Part shown: piece by piece, positions 52,917 through 62,249 of the stretch
How the letters are laid out: each line of letters starts with the position of its first letter
Position numbering within the stretch: the first letter of the stretch is position 1
Assembly: GCA_040219235.1 (NCBI GenBank)
Contig: JAVJSV010000011.1
Location: forward strand, 558,001 to 622,000
Direction of reading: 5' to 3'
Source of the DNA: Rhodospirillaceae bacterium
GTDB lineage: Bacteria; Pseudomonadota; Alphaproteobacteria; Rhodospirillales; Rhodospirillaceae
DNA: 64,000 nucleotides
Notes under the pieces: generated by a model
Databases searched by the model: none
Told to the model about the DNA's origin: nothing
Seen by the model: only the letters and a program-made list of their open reading frames with translations
Program-made: the position numbers and the translations under genes

Positions 52917-53738
52917 ATGATTGAAGGCACGCTTTTATTGGTTGGTTGCGGCAGGATGGGCGGCGCTCTGTTAGAAGGGTGGTTTGCTCACGGGCTTAGT
53001 CCTGTGGATATCATGGTTGTTGAACCTGCTGGTCGTTCCTCTATTGCCGCTGCCAAGGGTCACCCTGCCCTTACTGTGTTGAGTCAGGCTTCAGAAATTC
53101 CAAGTGATTTTAGACCCGACGCGGTCATCTTTGCTGTGAAGCCACAACTATTACCTGACGTTGCACCTGATTACGCGCGCTTTGCCAAAGGCGGTACGGT
53201 CTACCTATCGATTATTGCGGGGATAACTTTGTGTAAACTGCAATCCTTGTTGGGGGCAGAGGCTGCCATTGTGCGTGCCATGCCAAACACCCCGGCAGCC
53301 ATAGGGAAAGGGGCAAGCGTTTTATGCGCTTCCGACGTTGTCGGCCCGTCACAGAAGCGTGTCTGTAAGGTGTTGATGGCTGCGGTTGGGCTTACGGCCT
53401 GGGTCACAGAAGAAGCAGAAATGAATGCGGTCACGGCCGTCTCCGGCAGCGGTCCGGCTTATGTATTTTTGCTCGCAGAAACACTGACTCAGGCAGGAAT
53501 TAATGCTGGGCTTGCACCCGCTTTGGCTCAGCAATTAGCAAATGCGACGGTTTCCGGGGCAGGGGCGTTGTTGGAGGCGCAACCAGAAGAAGCCAGCCTT
53601 CTACGCCAGAATGTAACCAGCCCTGGTGGTACCACAGAAGCCGCATTAAATGTTCTGATGAAAGACAACGAGTTACAGGACTTGATGACCCGTGCCGTTG
53701 CTGCTGCTGTGAAGCGCTCACAAGAGCTGGCTGAATAG
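52917..53738 (+). CDS. proC: Pyrroline-5-carboxylate reductase
   Basis: The 273-residue protein has the NADPH site LLVGCGRMGGALL and the ProC signatures AVKPQLLPDV, RAMPNTPAAIGKGAS, and SGSGPAYVFLLAETLTQAGINAGL followed by TSPGGTTEAALNVL. It makes proline from pyrroline-5-carboxylate. The ribosome site is weak. Confidence 0.95.
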   Translation: MIEGTLLLVGCGRMGGALLEGWFAHGLSPVDIMVVEPAGRSSIAAAKGHPALTVLSQASEIPSDFRPDAVIFAVKPQLLPDVAPDYARFAKGGTVYLSIIAGITLCKLQSLLGAEAAIVRAMPNTPAAIGKGASVLCASDVVGPSQKRVCKVLMAAVGLTAWVTEEAEMNAVTAVSGSGPAYVFLLAETLTQAGINAGLAPALAQQLANATVSGAGALLEAQPEEASLLRQNVTSPGGTTEAALNVLMKDNELQDLMTRAVAAAVKRSQELAE

Positions 53739-53789
53739 CTGAATTAATATCAAATCTAAAGCAGAGCGCTAGGAGGAGGCTCTTAATCC

Positions 53790-54422
53790 ATGGCAGCTAA
53801 AAAAACATCCAAGTCATCGCGTCCGGTCAAAACTGAGCGGTCACTCAAAGACAGAGTCGCCGATGTGGCTCTTAAGACTGCGTCTCAGCAGGGCTGGGGT
53901 GAGCTGACACTTTCCGATCTGGCGAATAGCGCCAAAGAGCCATTCGGCCTTGTTGTTGAAGCGTTTCCAACGACGGACCGTATCGCAGCGCATTTATTTA
54001 GCCGGGTTGATTCGATTGTGTTGGCTGCAATTCCGAAGATTAATCATGACGAGAGCCCGCGCGACCGACTTTTCGAAGTTCTCATGATGCGGTTTGATGC
54101 TTTGCAAGCAGAGCGCGCAGGGTATGCCGCTATTCTAAGGTCCATGCAAAGACGACCATTGAGTATGTTCATGCGGATTCCCGGTCTGATTCATTCTATG
54201 GCGCTCCTACTTATTGCCTCAGGCATTGATGCGACTGGGCCGTTTGGCGTTGCTCGCGCGCATGCGTTGGGTGCGATATACATCATGGCCCTTCGTACAT
54301 GGCTTAAAGATGATAGCTCAGATATGGCGCAAACAATGTCTGCTCTGGACAAAGGCTTAGACCGACTGGAGCAATTGCAGAAAATGTTTATGAAGCCTTC
54401 TAGTAAGGCTGGGTCTTCTTAA
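53790..54422 (+). CDS. TetR-like regulator or related helical protein
   Basis: The 210-residue protein has a Lys-rich start and then a TetR-like N-terminal helix set (SLKDRVADVALKTASQQGWGELTLSDLANSAKEPFGLVVEAFPTTDRI), but the DNA-recognition helix differs from the usual VxxxxxFYxHF. The C-terminal helices are TetR/COQ9-like. A COQ9-type role in quinone metabolism is an alternative, given ubiK nearby. AGGAGG precedes the ATG. It overlaps the kinase gene's stop by 4 bases on the opposite strand. Confidence 0.7.
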   Translation: MAAKKTSKSSRPVKTERSLKDRVADVALKTASQQGWGELTLSDLANSAKEPFGLVVEAFPTTDRIAAHLFSRVDSIVLAAIPKINHDESPRDRLFEVLMMRFDALQAERAGYAAILRSMQRRPLSMFMRIPGLIHSMALLLIASGIDATGPFGVARAHALGAIYIMALRTWLKDDSSDMAQTMSALDKGLDRLEQLQKMFMKPSSKAGSS

Positions 54423-55801
54423 ACCGGAAGGCGTAAAGTCGCGCGCAGCCCTCCCAGCGGGCTCTGACTGAGCACTATGTCTCCACCCAAGCCACGCGCG
54501 ATGTCACGTGAGATTGTAAGCCCAAGACCTACCCCGCCGGTTTCGGGATTGCGCGAGGGATCCACCCTGTAGAAGGCTTTAAACACACTTTCTATTTGAT
54601 CTTCAGGAATTCCTGGGCCGTTGTCATCCACATGTATTTCAATGTGAGCTCCCGCGCGTTTGGCTGATATATCAACACGTGTTCCATAACGGGATGCATT
54701 GCTGATGAGGTTGCTCAGACTTCGACGAAACGCGGTTGGTTTTGTTGTCACAGGCCCACCTAATTCTCGCAGCGTGAGATTTAAAACCTTTATGGACTCT
54801 TTGAACCGATCATAAATATCTTCGATCAATTCTTCTAAGTTTGTGGGCTCCGGAGCTTCCTCTCCTTCGCCACGTGCAAAAGCAAGATACCCATTGAGCA
54901 TTTGTTCCATTTCATCAATGTCGCGTTTGATGTCTGCAATGTCTTCTGGGTTGGCTCCGTTCAGCATTTCAGTCTGGAGTCTCAGGCGGGTCAGCGGTGT
55001 GCGTAGGTCATGGGATACTCCTGCCAGCATTTCCGTCCTTTGATCAATCTGTCGTTTGATACGGTTGCGCATGGCGGTAAAAGCCCAAGCGGCTTGCCGT
55101 ACTTCCTTTGCACCTTCTGCCTTAAAATTTGGGACGTCTCGTCCTTTACCAAAACTATCTGCCGCGCGTGCGAGTCTTCTGACCGCCCGAACCTGAACAT
55201 TCAGAAACAATGCTGCAACCCCAAACAGCACCAGAGACGATCCAACCATCCACAACACAAAAACGTAAGTGGTGGAGCTAAAGAGTCGTTTGCGGGGGGC
55301 AACGACATGCAAAACGCCATCCGGAAGTTGCATGTTGATTTCAATTTCAGTCTCTGAATGTTCGAAATCAATTGTGAAGGGGCGCCGTAATTCTCGCCAG
55401 AGTTCACGTGTTAAGACATCAGGAAACGGTCCATCTGCATTGATGGTTTGATCCGCTGGAAGGGCAGCGCCTTGGTCAAACGTGATTTCTAATTGCATGG
55501 TTTGTCGGGCAGATACTTCTATCCATTCAAAGCGCGCTTCTTCTGGATAGTCGCGTAAGTAGACCCGAATGAGTGAGATATCTCCGGCGAGCCCCTGGGC
55601 TAAGCGACGGGAAAGAGTTTCCCAGTGATTATCGTAAAAGATAAAGGTGGAAATAATCTGAACCAGAATCAGAGGGACGAGAATAATCATTGCAGAGCGG
55701 CCCATGAGGGTCGCAGGCAACCATTTGGTCCAGCCTGACTCTTTAAACCACTGGCTTATTGTTCTCACGATAGCGTTATGATTTGCGGTATGACCGGTCA
55801 T
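54419..55801 (-). CDS. EnvZ-like sensor histidine kinase
   Basis: The 460-residue protein has two membrane helices (about 37-55 and 178-200) around a periplasmic sensor, a HAMP domain (201-253), the phospho-acceptor His264 in MLAGVSHDLRTPLTRLRLQTEML and an ATPase with NLISNASRYG, DNGPGIP and GGVGLGLTISRDIARG. It is the partner of the OmpR-type regulator 12 bases upstream. The signal is unknown. Confidence 0.93.
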   Translation of the reverse strand: MTGHTANHNAIVRTISQWFKESGWTKWLPATLMGRSAMIILVPLILVQIISTFIFYDNHWETLSRRLAQGLAGDISLIRVYLRDYPEEARFEWIEVSARQTMQLEITFDQGAALPADQTINADGPFPDVLTRELWRELRRPFTIDFEHSETEIEINMQLPDGVLHVVAPRKRLFSSTTYVFVLWMVGSSLVLFGVAALFLNVQVRAVRRLARAADSFGKGRDVPNFKAEGAKEVRQAAWAFTAMRNRIKRQIDQRTEMLAGVSHDLRTPLTRLRLQTEMLNGANPEDIADIKRDIDEMEQMLNGYLAFARGEGEEAPEPTNLEELIEDIYDRFKESIKVLNLTLRELGGPVTTKPTAFRRSLSNLISNASRYGTRVDISAKRAGAHIEIHVDDNGPGIPEDQIESVFKAFYRVDPSRNPETGGVGLGLTISRDIARGLGGDIVLSQSPLGGLRATLRLPV

Positions 55802-55813
55802 GACAAGACCCCT

Positions 55814-56545
55814 TTAGTCGGTACGCAACAGATAACCGGTGCCTCGAACCGTCTGGAGGTATCGTGGTTGCCTGGGGTCACTTTCAATTTTCCGGCGTAA
55901 TCGCGTAACCTGAACATCAATCGTACGTGGGTTCGATTGCCCGGTTTCGTCGTTACCCAGTTGACTGCGTTGTACTGGCGTATTTGCGTTGAGGGCAAGC
56001 GTTCTTAATAATGTAGATTCGGCTGATGTGAGATGAACAGTAGCGCCATCACGCAAGAGGGTGTTGCGTGTCACATCATAACGGCATTGGCCAAATGACA
56101 ACTCATGCAGGCCGTCATCTTCAGGAGGCGGTGCGCGCCTCAGGATTGCGGTGATCCTTAGCATCAGTTCTCTTGGTTCGAATGGTTTGCCCATGTAATC
56201 GTCTACGCCATGTTCCAGACCTGCGATGCGATGCTGTGCTTCGCCCATTGCCGTGAGCATTAGAATCGGAACATTGCTTTCTGTACGCACATGTTTGGCG
56301 AAGCTCATTCCGTCTTCGCCTGGCATCATGACGTCTAGAACGATGAGATCAAACTGCAGAGAACTTAAGTGCTGACGTGCATCTTTTGCTGATGCAGCAT
56401 CTGTTACCATAAAGCCTTGTTCTTTTAGATACTTTTTGATTAAGCGCCTTAGCCGCGTGTCGTCATCAACAACCAATACATGAGCCTGAGGGGATATTAG
56501 TCCCTCAGGTGTAACATCACCAGCTATTGTTCTTGCCACTTTCAC
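55814..56545 (-). CDS. OmpR-family response regulator (PetR-like position)
   Basis: The 243-residue protein has a receiver domain with phospho-Asp71 in DLIVLDVMMPGEDG and an OmpR-type winged helix ending LQTVRGTGYLLRTD. The start is GTG with GAGG upstream. The order MarR - OmpR-type - kinase next to ilvE is a conserved alphaproteobacterial arrangement that includes Rhodobacter petP-petR, genes needed for respiration. Control of the bc1 operon in this window is an inference. Confidence 0.92.
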   Translation of the reverse strand: MKVARTIAGDVTPEGLISPQAHVLVVDDDTRLRRLIKKYLKEQGFMVTDAASAKDARQHLSSLQFDLIVLDVMMPGEDGMSFAKHVRTESNVPILMLTAMGEAQHRIAGLEHGVDDYMGKPFEPRELMLRITAILRRAPPPEDDGLHELSFGQCRYDVTRNTLLRDGATVHLTSAESTLLRTLALNANTPVQRSQLGNDETGQSNPRTIDVQVTRLRRKIESDPRQPRYLQTVRGTGYLLRTD

Positions 56546-56555
56546 GCCTCAGTCC

Positions 56556-57059
56556 TTATAACTTCTCTTCATTGAACCGGTGTCGGGCTGAAGCTTCCAT
56601 GATGCCCAACATTACTTTTCGGAATCCTTCAACTGCATCAGCGCCGGCGTCTTTATAAGCGGCTGCGATGCGGGCCCTTTGCTCGCTGGTCAGGAGCCTT
56701 TCTAGGTCTTGGCCTTTATCGGTCAGGGATAACAGACGTTGCCGCCGATCTGTAGTGCCAGGTTTCTGTTGAATGTAACCCTCATCGACGAGTTGGCGAA
56801 GCACACGGGATAGACTCTGTTTGGTGATTGAGAGGATGCCGAGCAATTCACTGACGCTCATATCAGGGTATTGCCCAACGAAATAAATCACGCGGTGGTG
56901 CGCCCGTCCGAAACTTTGTTTGGCTAAAATAGAATCTGCCTCTGCCGTGAAGTCTTTATAGGCAAAGAACAGCAATTCGATGCCTTGTCGCAGGTCTTCA
57001 TCGCGCAGAAAGAGCAGATTTGTACCGGGTTTTGATTCAACCATAACTCTGGGTCGCAT
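56556..57059 (-). CDS. MarR-family regulator (PetP-like position)
   Basis: The 167-residue protein has the MarR winged helix: DMSVSELLGILSITKQSLSRVLRQLVDEGYIQQKPGTTDRRQRLLSLTDKG. It lies 10 bases ahead of the OmpR-type regulator and is divergent from ilvE. Two dyads in the 143-base gap are candidate binding sites. The effector is not known. Confidence 0.92.
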   Translation of the reverse strand: MRPRVMVESKPGTNLLFLRDEDLRQGIELLFFAYKDFTAEADSILAKQSFGRAHHRVIYFVGQYPDMSVSELLGILSITKQSLSRVLRQLVDEGYIQQKPGTTDRRQRLLSLTDKGQDLERLLTSEQRARIAAAYKDAGADAVEGFRKVMLGIMEASARHRFNEEKL

Positions 57060-57074
57060 CGCTTGGGGCTCAGG

Positions 57075-57108
57075 TCAATAGGATTGAATATAAGTCAGTA
57101 ATATTGAC
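57075..57108. promoter_or_regulatory. Two dyads between marR-type gene and ilvE, candidate MarR operators
   Basis: TCAAT-AGG-ATTGA (57075-57087) is a perfect dyad, and GTCAGTAATATTGAC (57094-57108) has outer arms GTCA/TGAC with a near-symmetric AT core. They lie 16 to 50 bases upstream of the MarR gene, a position that fits autoregulation. Confidence 0.5.
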
Positions 57109-57202
57109 ATATATTAATTCGGATGTTACGTCATACGTTCATTTTGATTAATAATATGTCTCACATAGGACGTACAGAGACGGCATAAGGAAGATTCCTC
57201 TA

Positions 57203-58102
57203 ATGTCTATACAGCCCTTTGATGATCGGGACGGCTATATTTGGTTCAACGGTGAACTCCAGCCTTGGCGTGGCGCTAAGCTGCACGTGTTGACCCACGC
57301 TTTGCATTACGCCTCTTCAGTCTTTGAAGGAGAGCGCATTTATAACGGCAAGGTTTTTAAGCTTGAAGAGCATACGGAGCGCTTGTTTTTCTCGGCGAAA
57401 ACGCTGGATATGAAAATTCCCTATGATCAGGACGCCATCAATGTCGCTACCTACGAAGCGATCCGCGCCAACAACATTACGGATGGTTATGTTCGTCCGA
57501 TCGCATGGCGTGGTAGCGAATTAATGGGAATTACTGCGGCAGCGTCGAAAATAAATGTCGCCATCGCTGTCTGGCCATGGCCATCCTACTTCTCTCCGGA
57601 AGCACGATTAAAGGGCCTTAAACTTGACTTATCGGAGTGGCGTAGACCTTCGCCACAAACAGCCCCTGTTTTTGCAAAAGCTGCCGGACTGTACATGATC
57701 TGTACCTTGTCAAAGCATGCCGCAGAGCGGAAAGGTCTAGACGATGCGCTTCTCCTAGATTGGCGTGGGCAGGTTGCTGAAGCGACAGGGGCAAACGTCT
57801 TTTTCGTGATGGGAGGAAAGTTGCATACCCCTACACCGGATTGCTTCTTGGACGGCATTACGCGTCGCACTGTTATTGGTTTGGCCAAAGAACAGGGATA
57901 CGACGTGATTGAGCGGGCCATAATGCCAGAGGAAATGGCCGACGCAGATGAGTGCTTTTTGACCGGCACAGCAGCTGAGGTCACTCCTGTTAGCGCGATT
58001 GGTAGCTATACTTTTACGCCTGGCAAAGTTTGCCGGACATTGATGGAAGCTTACGACATTACCGTTGGAAAAACGGCAAGTTCAGAGTCTAGCGCAGCCT
58101 AG
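57203..58102 (+). CDS. ilvE: Branched-chain amino acid aminotransferase
   Basis: The 299-residue class IV PLP enzyme has FNGELQPWRGAKLHVLTHALHYASSVFEGERIYNG, the PLP lysine at Lys159 (APVFAKAAG) and EATGANVFFVMGGKLHTPTPDCFLDGITRRTVI. It makes or degrades Leu, Ile and Val. GGAAG precedes the ATG. Confidence 0.95.
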   Translation: MSIQPFDDRDGYIWFNGELQPWRGAKLHVLTHALHYASSVFEGERIYNGKVFKLEEHTERLFFSAKTLDMKIPYDQDAINVATYEAIRANNITDGYVRPIAWRGSELMGITAAASKINVAIAVWPWPSYFSPEARLKGLKLDLSEWRRPSPQTAPVFAKAAGLYMICTLSKHAAERKGLDDALLLDWRGQVAEATGANVFFVMGGKLHTPTPDCFLDGITRRTVIGLAKEQGYDVIERAIMPEEMADADECFLTGTAAEVTPVSAIGSYTFTPGKVCRTLMEAYDITVGKTASSESSAA

Positions 58103-58104
58103 TC

Positions 58105-58617
58105 TCATTTAATCTTTGATTCAGTGGCGGATCTGTTCCATCTGGTCGACCGGTCATCATCAACTTCTTTTGCCTCAACCCAAGAGGCACCTGTGCTGCT
58201 ATGCTCACGTTTCCAAAAGGGAGCGTGAGTCTTAAGCCAATCCATAACAAATTCGCAGGCGGCAAAAGCATCTCCCCGGTGGGTGGCTGCCGTGCAAACC
58301 AGTACAATCGGATCCCCAGGTGTCATCACACCATATCGATGGATGACAATCATATCGTCTAGCGGCCAACGAGACTTTGCTTCATCACAAATACGTTTCA
58401 GTTCTTTCTCGGTCATGCCTGGGTAGTGCTCAAGCTCCAAGCTGGAGATGATGTTCTTAGGTCGTGATGGTGGCGATTCGTTATTATCAACATCTAGGCT
58501 ATTGAAATCGCGCACCTGCCCGACAAAGTTGGCAACACCACCAGAGTTGGGGTTGCGTGCTAAGAACGTATTTAGTTCAGCGCCTGGGTCAAATGGATTA
58601 TCTTGAACGCGTATCAT
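58105..58617 (-). CDS. moaE: Molybdopterin synthase catalytic subunit
   Basis: The 170-residue protein has FVGQVRDFNS, LELEHYPGMTEKELKRICDEA, IVIHRYGVMTPGD and APFWKRE, all MoaE signatures. A ~15-residue insertion (NNESPPSRPKNI) separates the first two. With MoaD it puts two sulfurs on precursor Z. It is two bases downstream of moaD and convergent with ilvE. Confidence 0.93.
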   Translation of the reverse strand: MIRVQDNPFDPGAELNTFLARNPNSGGVANFVGQVRDFNSLDVDNNESPPSRPKNIISSLELEHYPGMTEKELKRICDEAKSRWPLDDMIVIHRYGVMTPGDPIVLVCTAATHRGDAFAACEFVMDWLKTHAPFWKREHSSTGASWVEAKEVDDDRSTRWNRSATESKIK

Positions 58618-58619
58618 AA

Positions 58620-58877
58620 TTACCCTCCTGTAACGGGAGGAAAAAATGCGATTTCACTGGCATTTTTTATTGAAGCATCGAATGGCACATGAGTCTGGTC
58701 AACCGCAACACGCACCCGAGTCATATCTTGCAAAGCGTTGGCATGTTGGGGACTCAATTGTTTTAAGACACCGATCGCGTCTGCAACGGTGGATACATCA
58801 TTAGGAAATTCTATATGTTCTTTGCCAGTGCCAATTCTCTCTTTGATCCACGCAAAATATAGGACGGTCGTTGCCAC
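58620..58877 (-). CDS. moaD: Molybdopterin synthase sulfur carrier subunit
   Basis: The 85-residue ubiquitin-like protein ends EIAFFPPVTGG; the terminal Gly-Gly is thiocarboxylated in MoaD. The start is GTG. It is followed by moaE and preceded by pgsA (6 bases). Confidence 0.93.
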   Translation of the reverse strand: MATTVLYFAWIKERIGTGKEHIEFPNDVSTVADAIGVLKQLSPQHANALQDMTRVRVAVDQTHVPFDASIKNASEIAFFPPVTGG

Positions 58878-58883
58878 GAAGAT

Positions 58884-59477
58884 CTACTCCAAAGTTTTAC
58901 TGTTTTTGGCTGCAATAGACTCTTCTTCATCAAGCATATGAACAACGCCAGCCTTCAAATAATCATATCCCGTAATGAGAGTAAGCAGGGCGGCTAACCA
59001 TAGGCCAATCTCACCAATCAATTGAGCCGGTATCCAAGATGGGGCGTCTGTGCCGACGATTAAGAATCCCAGAGCAAACATTTGCAACGTGGTTTTCCAT
59101 TTCGCTAAAGTTGAGACGGGCACACTAACCTGTGTTTGGGCAAGGAACTCACGTAATCCTGAGACTAACAATTCACGGGTTAGAATAACCACCGCAGGTA
59201 AATAAGCCCAGGTACTCATGCGCTCAAACCCGACGAGCATTAAAAGCAATGCGGCAACCAGCAGCTTATCTGCAATTGGGTCAAGAAAACGACCGAACGG
59301 TGAGACCTGATTGCTCCGCCGGGCGATATAACCGTCAAAGAAGTCTGTGATTCCGGCGATAATAAACAGTCCGAGCATTACCCAGCGTGTTGTGGCGCTA
59401 TCCCAGTAAAAAAGTGAAATGACAACAGGAATGATAAAAATTCTTGAAAGCGTTAAAATGTTGGGAAGGTTGAGCAC
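58884..59477 (-). CDS. pgsA: CDP-diacylglycerol-glycerol-3-phosphate phosphatidyltransferase
   Basis: The 197-residue membrane enzyme has the CDP-alcohol phosphotransferase motif DFFDGYIARRSNQVSPFGRFLDPIADK (DGxxAR...GxxxDxxxD). It starts phosphatidylglycerol synthesis. The start is GTG. The uvrC-pgsA-moaD-moaE order is common in alphaproteobacteria. Confidence 0.95.
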   Translation of the reverse strand: MLNLPNILTLSRIFIIPVVISLFYWDSATTRWVMLGLFIIAGITDFFDGYIARRSNQVSPFGRFLDPIADKLLVAALLLMLVGFERMSTWAYLPAVVILTRELLVSGLREFLAQTQVSVPVSTLAKWKTTLQMFALGFLIVGTDAPSWIPAQLIGEIGLWLAALLTLITGYDYLKAGVVHMLDEEESIAAKNSKTLE

Positions 59478-59513
59478 AGGTAATTTCCATCAGGCCTAAG
59501 TTTTTAGTATGAC

Positions 59514-61445
59514 TTATTGATCAGGGTGAAAATGATCATAGAGCTTTTTTGCCAGCCCTGCACTGATACCATCAACTGCGGCTAAATCCTCTGTTCCAGC
59601 TTGCCCGATGGCCTTCGCTGATCCAAAACGATGAAGAAGTGCCTTTTTTCGTTGGGCTCCAATGCCAGGAATCTGATCAAGTTCAGATTGCACTATTGCT
59701 CGAGATCGTTTGTTGCGGTGCGATGAAATCGCAAACCGATGTGCTTCGTCGCGCAAGCGTTGCAGGAAATAAAGCGCCGGGTGCGATGGTGGCAAGGTGA
59801 ATGGCGGCTTGTCTTGCCTGTGAAATTGCTCCCTACCAGCGTTTCGATCTGGGCCTTTTGAAATGGCAACCATTGGAACGTCATTAATACCAAGTTCTTC
59901 TAGCGTCTGATAGGCGATCGAAAGTTGACCTTGTCCGCCGTCAAGAAGGACAAGGTCTGGCCATATTCCCTTGGTGCGTTCTGGATCTTCTTTTTGGGCG
60001 CGGCCAAATCGGCGCTGCAGAACTTCTTTCATAGCACCGTAGTCGTCGCCCGGGACCAGGTCTTCAGATTTTAAGTTGAATTTCCGATAAGAATTTTTCT
60101 CTAAGCCATTTGCGCCAGTGACAATCATAGCGCCGACCATATGCGTTCCTGATATATGCGAGTTATCATAGACTTCAATGCGATCAGGCGAAGTTGGTAA
60201 ACTAAATATTTCTGCAACGCTTTCCAACAGCTTTCGTTGGGCCGAACTTTCCGCCATGCGTCTGCCTAATGCCTCTCGAGCATTCAATTTGGAATGATCA
60301 ATCAGTTTTCGGCGGGCCCCTCTTTGTGGGGCTATGATGTCGACCTTATGATTGGTGCGTATACCTAAAGCCTCTGATATGAGGGCCCTGTGCGGGGGAG
60401 GATGGCTTACAAGTATGGTGCGGGGGGCTGGGGCCGCATCGTAAAACTGCCCTAGAAAAGCTTCTATGATTTCGCCATCATCGTCATCAGCAGAATGAGA
60501 CGGATAATAGGCGCGGTTGCCAAAGTTTTGGCCGCCACGGAAGAAAAAGATTTGGATGCAAGATTGGCCACCTTCACGGTGCAGACCAATGACATCGGTG
60601 TTTTCCGTTGATGGTAAGTTAATATCTTGATGATTCTGAACAGACGTTAAGGCACGGATGCGATCACGATATATTGCTGCATTTTCAAAATCTAACTCTG
60701 CGCTGGCTGTTTCCATGCGCCGGGAGAGGTCTTGTTGAATTTCACGGCTCTCACCACTTAGGAAATCGCGCGACTGACGTATCAGGTCAGCATAGACTTC
60801 CTGTGGCACTGCATCGACACAAGGTGCGCAGCATTTTTTGATTTGATAGAGTAAGCACGGCCTTGATCGATTTTCGAAGACACTGTCTGAACACGTTCTG
60901 AGCAGAAAAGCTTTCTGCAATGTGGTCAGCGTATGGTTCACGGCTCCTGCAGAAGCGAAGGGCCCAAAATATTGATGCTGAGCTTTGCGTGCTCCTCTGT
61001 GTTTAATGACACGGGGAAACGCGTGATCTCCTGTGATCATAATGTAGGCGAAAGATTTATCGTCTCTGAGTAATATGTTGTATCGTGGCTTAAGTTGCTT
61101 GATGAGATTGCTTTCAAGCAGCAATGCCTCAGCTTCGGTATGGGTTGTGACAATTTCCAGATGAGCGGTTTCGGTGACCATCCTCTGCAGTCGCATAGGA
61201 AGGCGCTCTATCTTCGTATAAGCGGTGACACGCTTTTTTAGATTTTTGGCTTTGCCAACGTAAAGCGCATCTCCTGATGCATTTATCATTCTGTAAACAC
61301 CAGGGCGGCTTGGAAGGTTCTTGAGGGCATCTGAAATGACCTTTAAGCCGTTGCCGAGCTTTTGACCGGGCGTATATGAACCCTTAGGCACGGCTTCAGC
61401 TGGTTGGTCTCTACCAGAATTCTTTGTGTTGCTTGAACGTTCCAT
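59514..61445 (-). CDS. uvrC: Excinuclease ABC subunit C
   Basis: The 643-residue protein has the GIY-YIG nuclease (GVYRMINASGDALYVGKAKNLKKRV), a UVR motif (SRRMETASAELDFENAAIYRDRIRAL), the RNase-H-like half with VYDNSHISGTHMVGAMIV, LVLLDGGQGQLSIA, and two helix-hairpin-helices at the end. It makes the two cuts in nucleotide excision repair. Confidence 0.96.
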   Translation of the reverse strand: MERSSNTKNSGRDQPAEAVPKGSYTPGQKLGNGLKVISDALKNLPSRPGVYRMINASGDALYVGKAKNLKKRVTAYTKIERLPMRLQRMVTETAHLEIVTTHTEAEALLLESNLIKQLKPRYNILLRDDKSFAYIMITGDHAFPRVIKHRGARKAQHQYFGPFASAGAVNHTLTTLQKAFLLRTCSDSVFENRSRPCLLYQIKKCCAPCVDAVPQEVYADLIRQSRDFLSGESREIQQDLSRRMETASAELDFENAAIYRDRIRALTSVQNHQDINLPSTENTDVIGLHREGGQSCIQIFFFRGGQNFGNRAYYPSHSADDDDGEIIEAFLGQFYDAAPAPRTILVSHPPPHRALISEALGIRTNHKVDIIAPQRGARRKLIDHSKLNAREALGRRMAESSAQRKLLESVAEIFSLPTSPDRIEVYDNSHISGTHMVGAMIVTGANGLEKNSYRKFNLKSEDLVPGDDYGAMKEVLQRRFGRAQKEDPERTKGIWPDLVLLDGGQGQLSIAYQTLEELGINDVPMVAISKGPDRNAGREQFHRQDKPPFTLPPSHPALYFLQRLRDEAHRFAISSHRNKRSRAIVQSELDQIPGIGAQRKKALLHRFGSAKAIGQAGTEDLAAVDGISAGLAKKLYDHFHPDQ

Positions 61446-61829
61446 CCCCCGGATTTGGCACTGATGTCATGTTCGGTCAACCGCTGAACATAACTTCAGG
61501 GAATAAGGTGAGGATATCCAGGAAAGCTGTGGAAAAGTCTGTGGGAATATGAACTGCAAGCCATAGGCCATGTAAAATAACCAAGAAAAGAGTTATTCAG
61601 GTTTATTTTCTGAAAAACCCTCTAAGTATCTGAGATGTATAGATAAAATATAATAAACTGGAAAACAAGACGTTGCAAATAGGGAAAAGTCATCGCCTGC
61701 TATTGAGTTCAAAGATCAAATAAATCCGTGTGCACAACTTACTTGACTAAAGTTCTAAGTTGGAGAGTAACGCTGATTCGAAGTTTAGATTTTATTACAA
61801 ATCAACACGTTAAATGCCTGGAGACTGTC
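61446..61829. other. AT-rich 384-base gap upstream of uvrC
   Basis: No gene is supported here. It is more AT-rich than the surroundings, and carries TGTGGAAAA (61528-61536), one base off a reversed DnaA box, and TGTGGGAAT (61540-61548), a poorer match 4 bases on. It probably holds the uvrC promoter and the end of the folB transcript. I see no clear terminator. Confidence 0.4.
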
Positions 61830-62249
61830 TTAGGATGGGGTGCGGCGCTCAATTTCTACGCCGACACTCTCGACGTCTTCGAAAACGTCGAGTTTTTCCA
61901 CACGCACCCTGACCGTATGGCAGTCAGGGTGTTGCAAGCACGTTTGTGCGATTCGTTCTGCGAGAGTTTCTACTAAGTTTGTATGCCCGTCAGCCGTAAT
62001 AGCACGAATGCGTGTGACAACATCCTCATAGCACACCACGTTCTCAAGACGGTCTGAAAGCGGTTTTCCATCATCAGTGACCGCGAGGTCTAGATTGATG
62101 CGGACTCTCTGTGGCACCCCTCTCTCGTGAGGATGGATTCCAATATCGCAGGGGAGCACAAGGTCGCGAACAAAGACGTGGCGGACCTGATCCACTGCAT
62201 TTGCTATGTATAACGGCTCGATGACTCGTTTTTTTCTGATATCAGCCAT
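61830..62249 (-). CDS. folB: Dihydroneopterin aldolase
   Basis: The start at 62249 overlaps the end of the SDR gene by 8 bases; the frame opens at 62303. The 139-residue protein has VFVRDLVLPCDIGIHPHERGVPQRVRINLDL and NLVETLAERIAQTCL, the FolB pattern with Glu and Tyr in the active site region. It cleaves dihydroneopterin in folate synthesis. Translational coupling to the SDR suggests a shared pathway. Confidence 0.92.
   Translation of the reverse strand: MADIRKKRVIEPLYIANAVDQVRHVFVRDLVLPCDIGIHPHERGVPQRVRINLDLAVTDDGKPLSDRLENVVCYEDVVTRIRAITADGHTNLVETLAERIAQTCLQHPDCHTVRVRVEKLDVFEDVESVGVEIERRTPS

Noticed and set aside
61728-61976. 82-codon plus-strand frame near folB
   Set aside because: Half of it is antisense to folB and the rest lies in AT-rich non-coding sequence.
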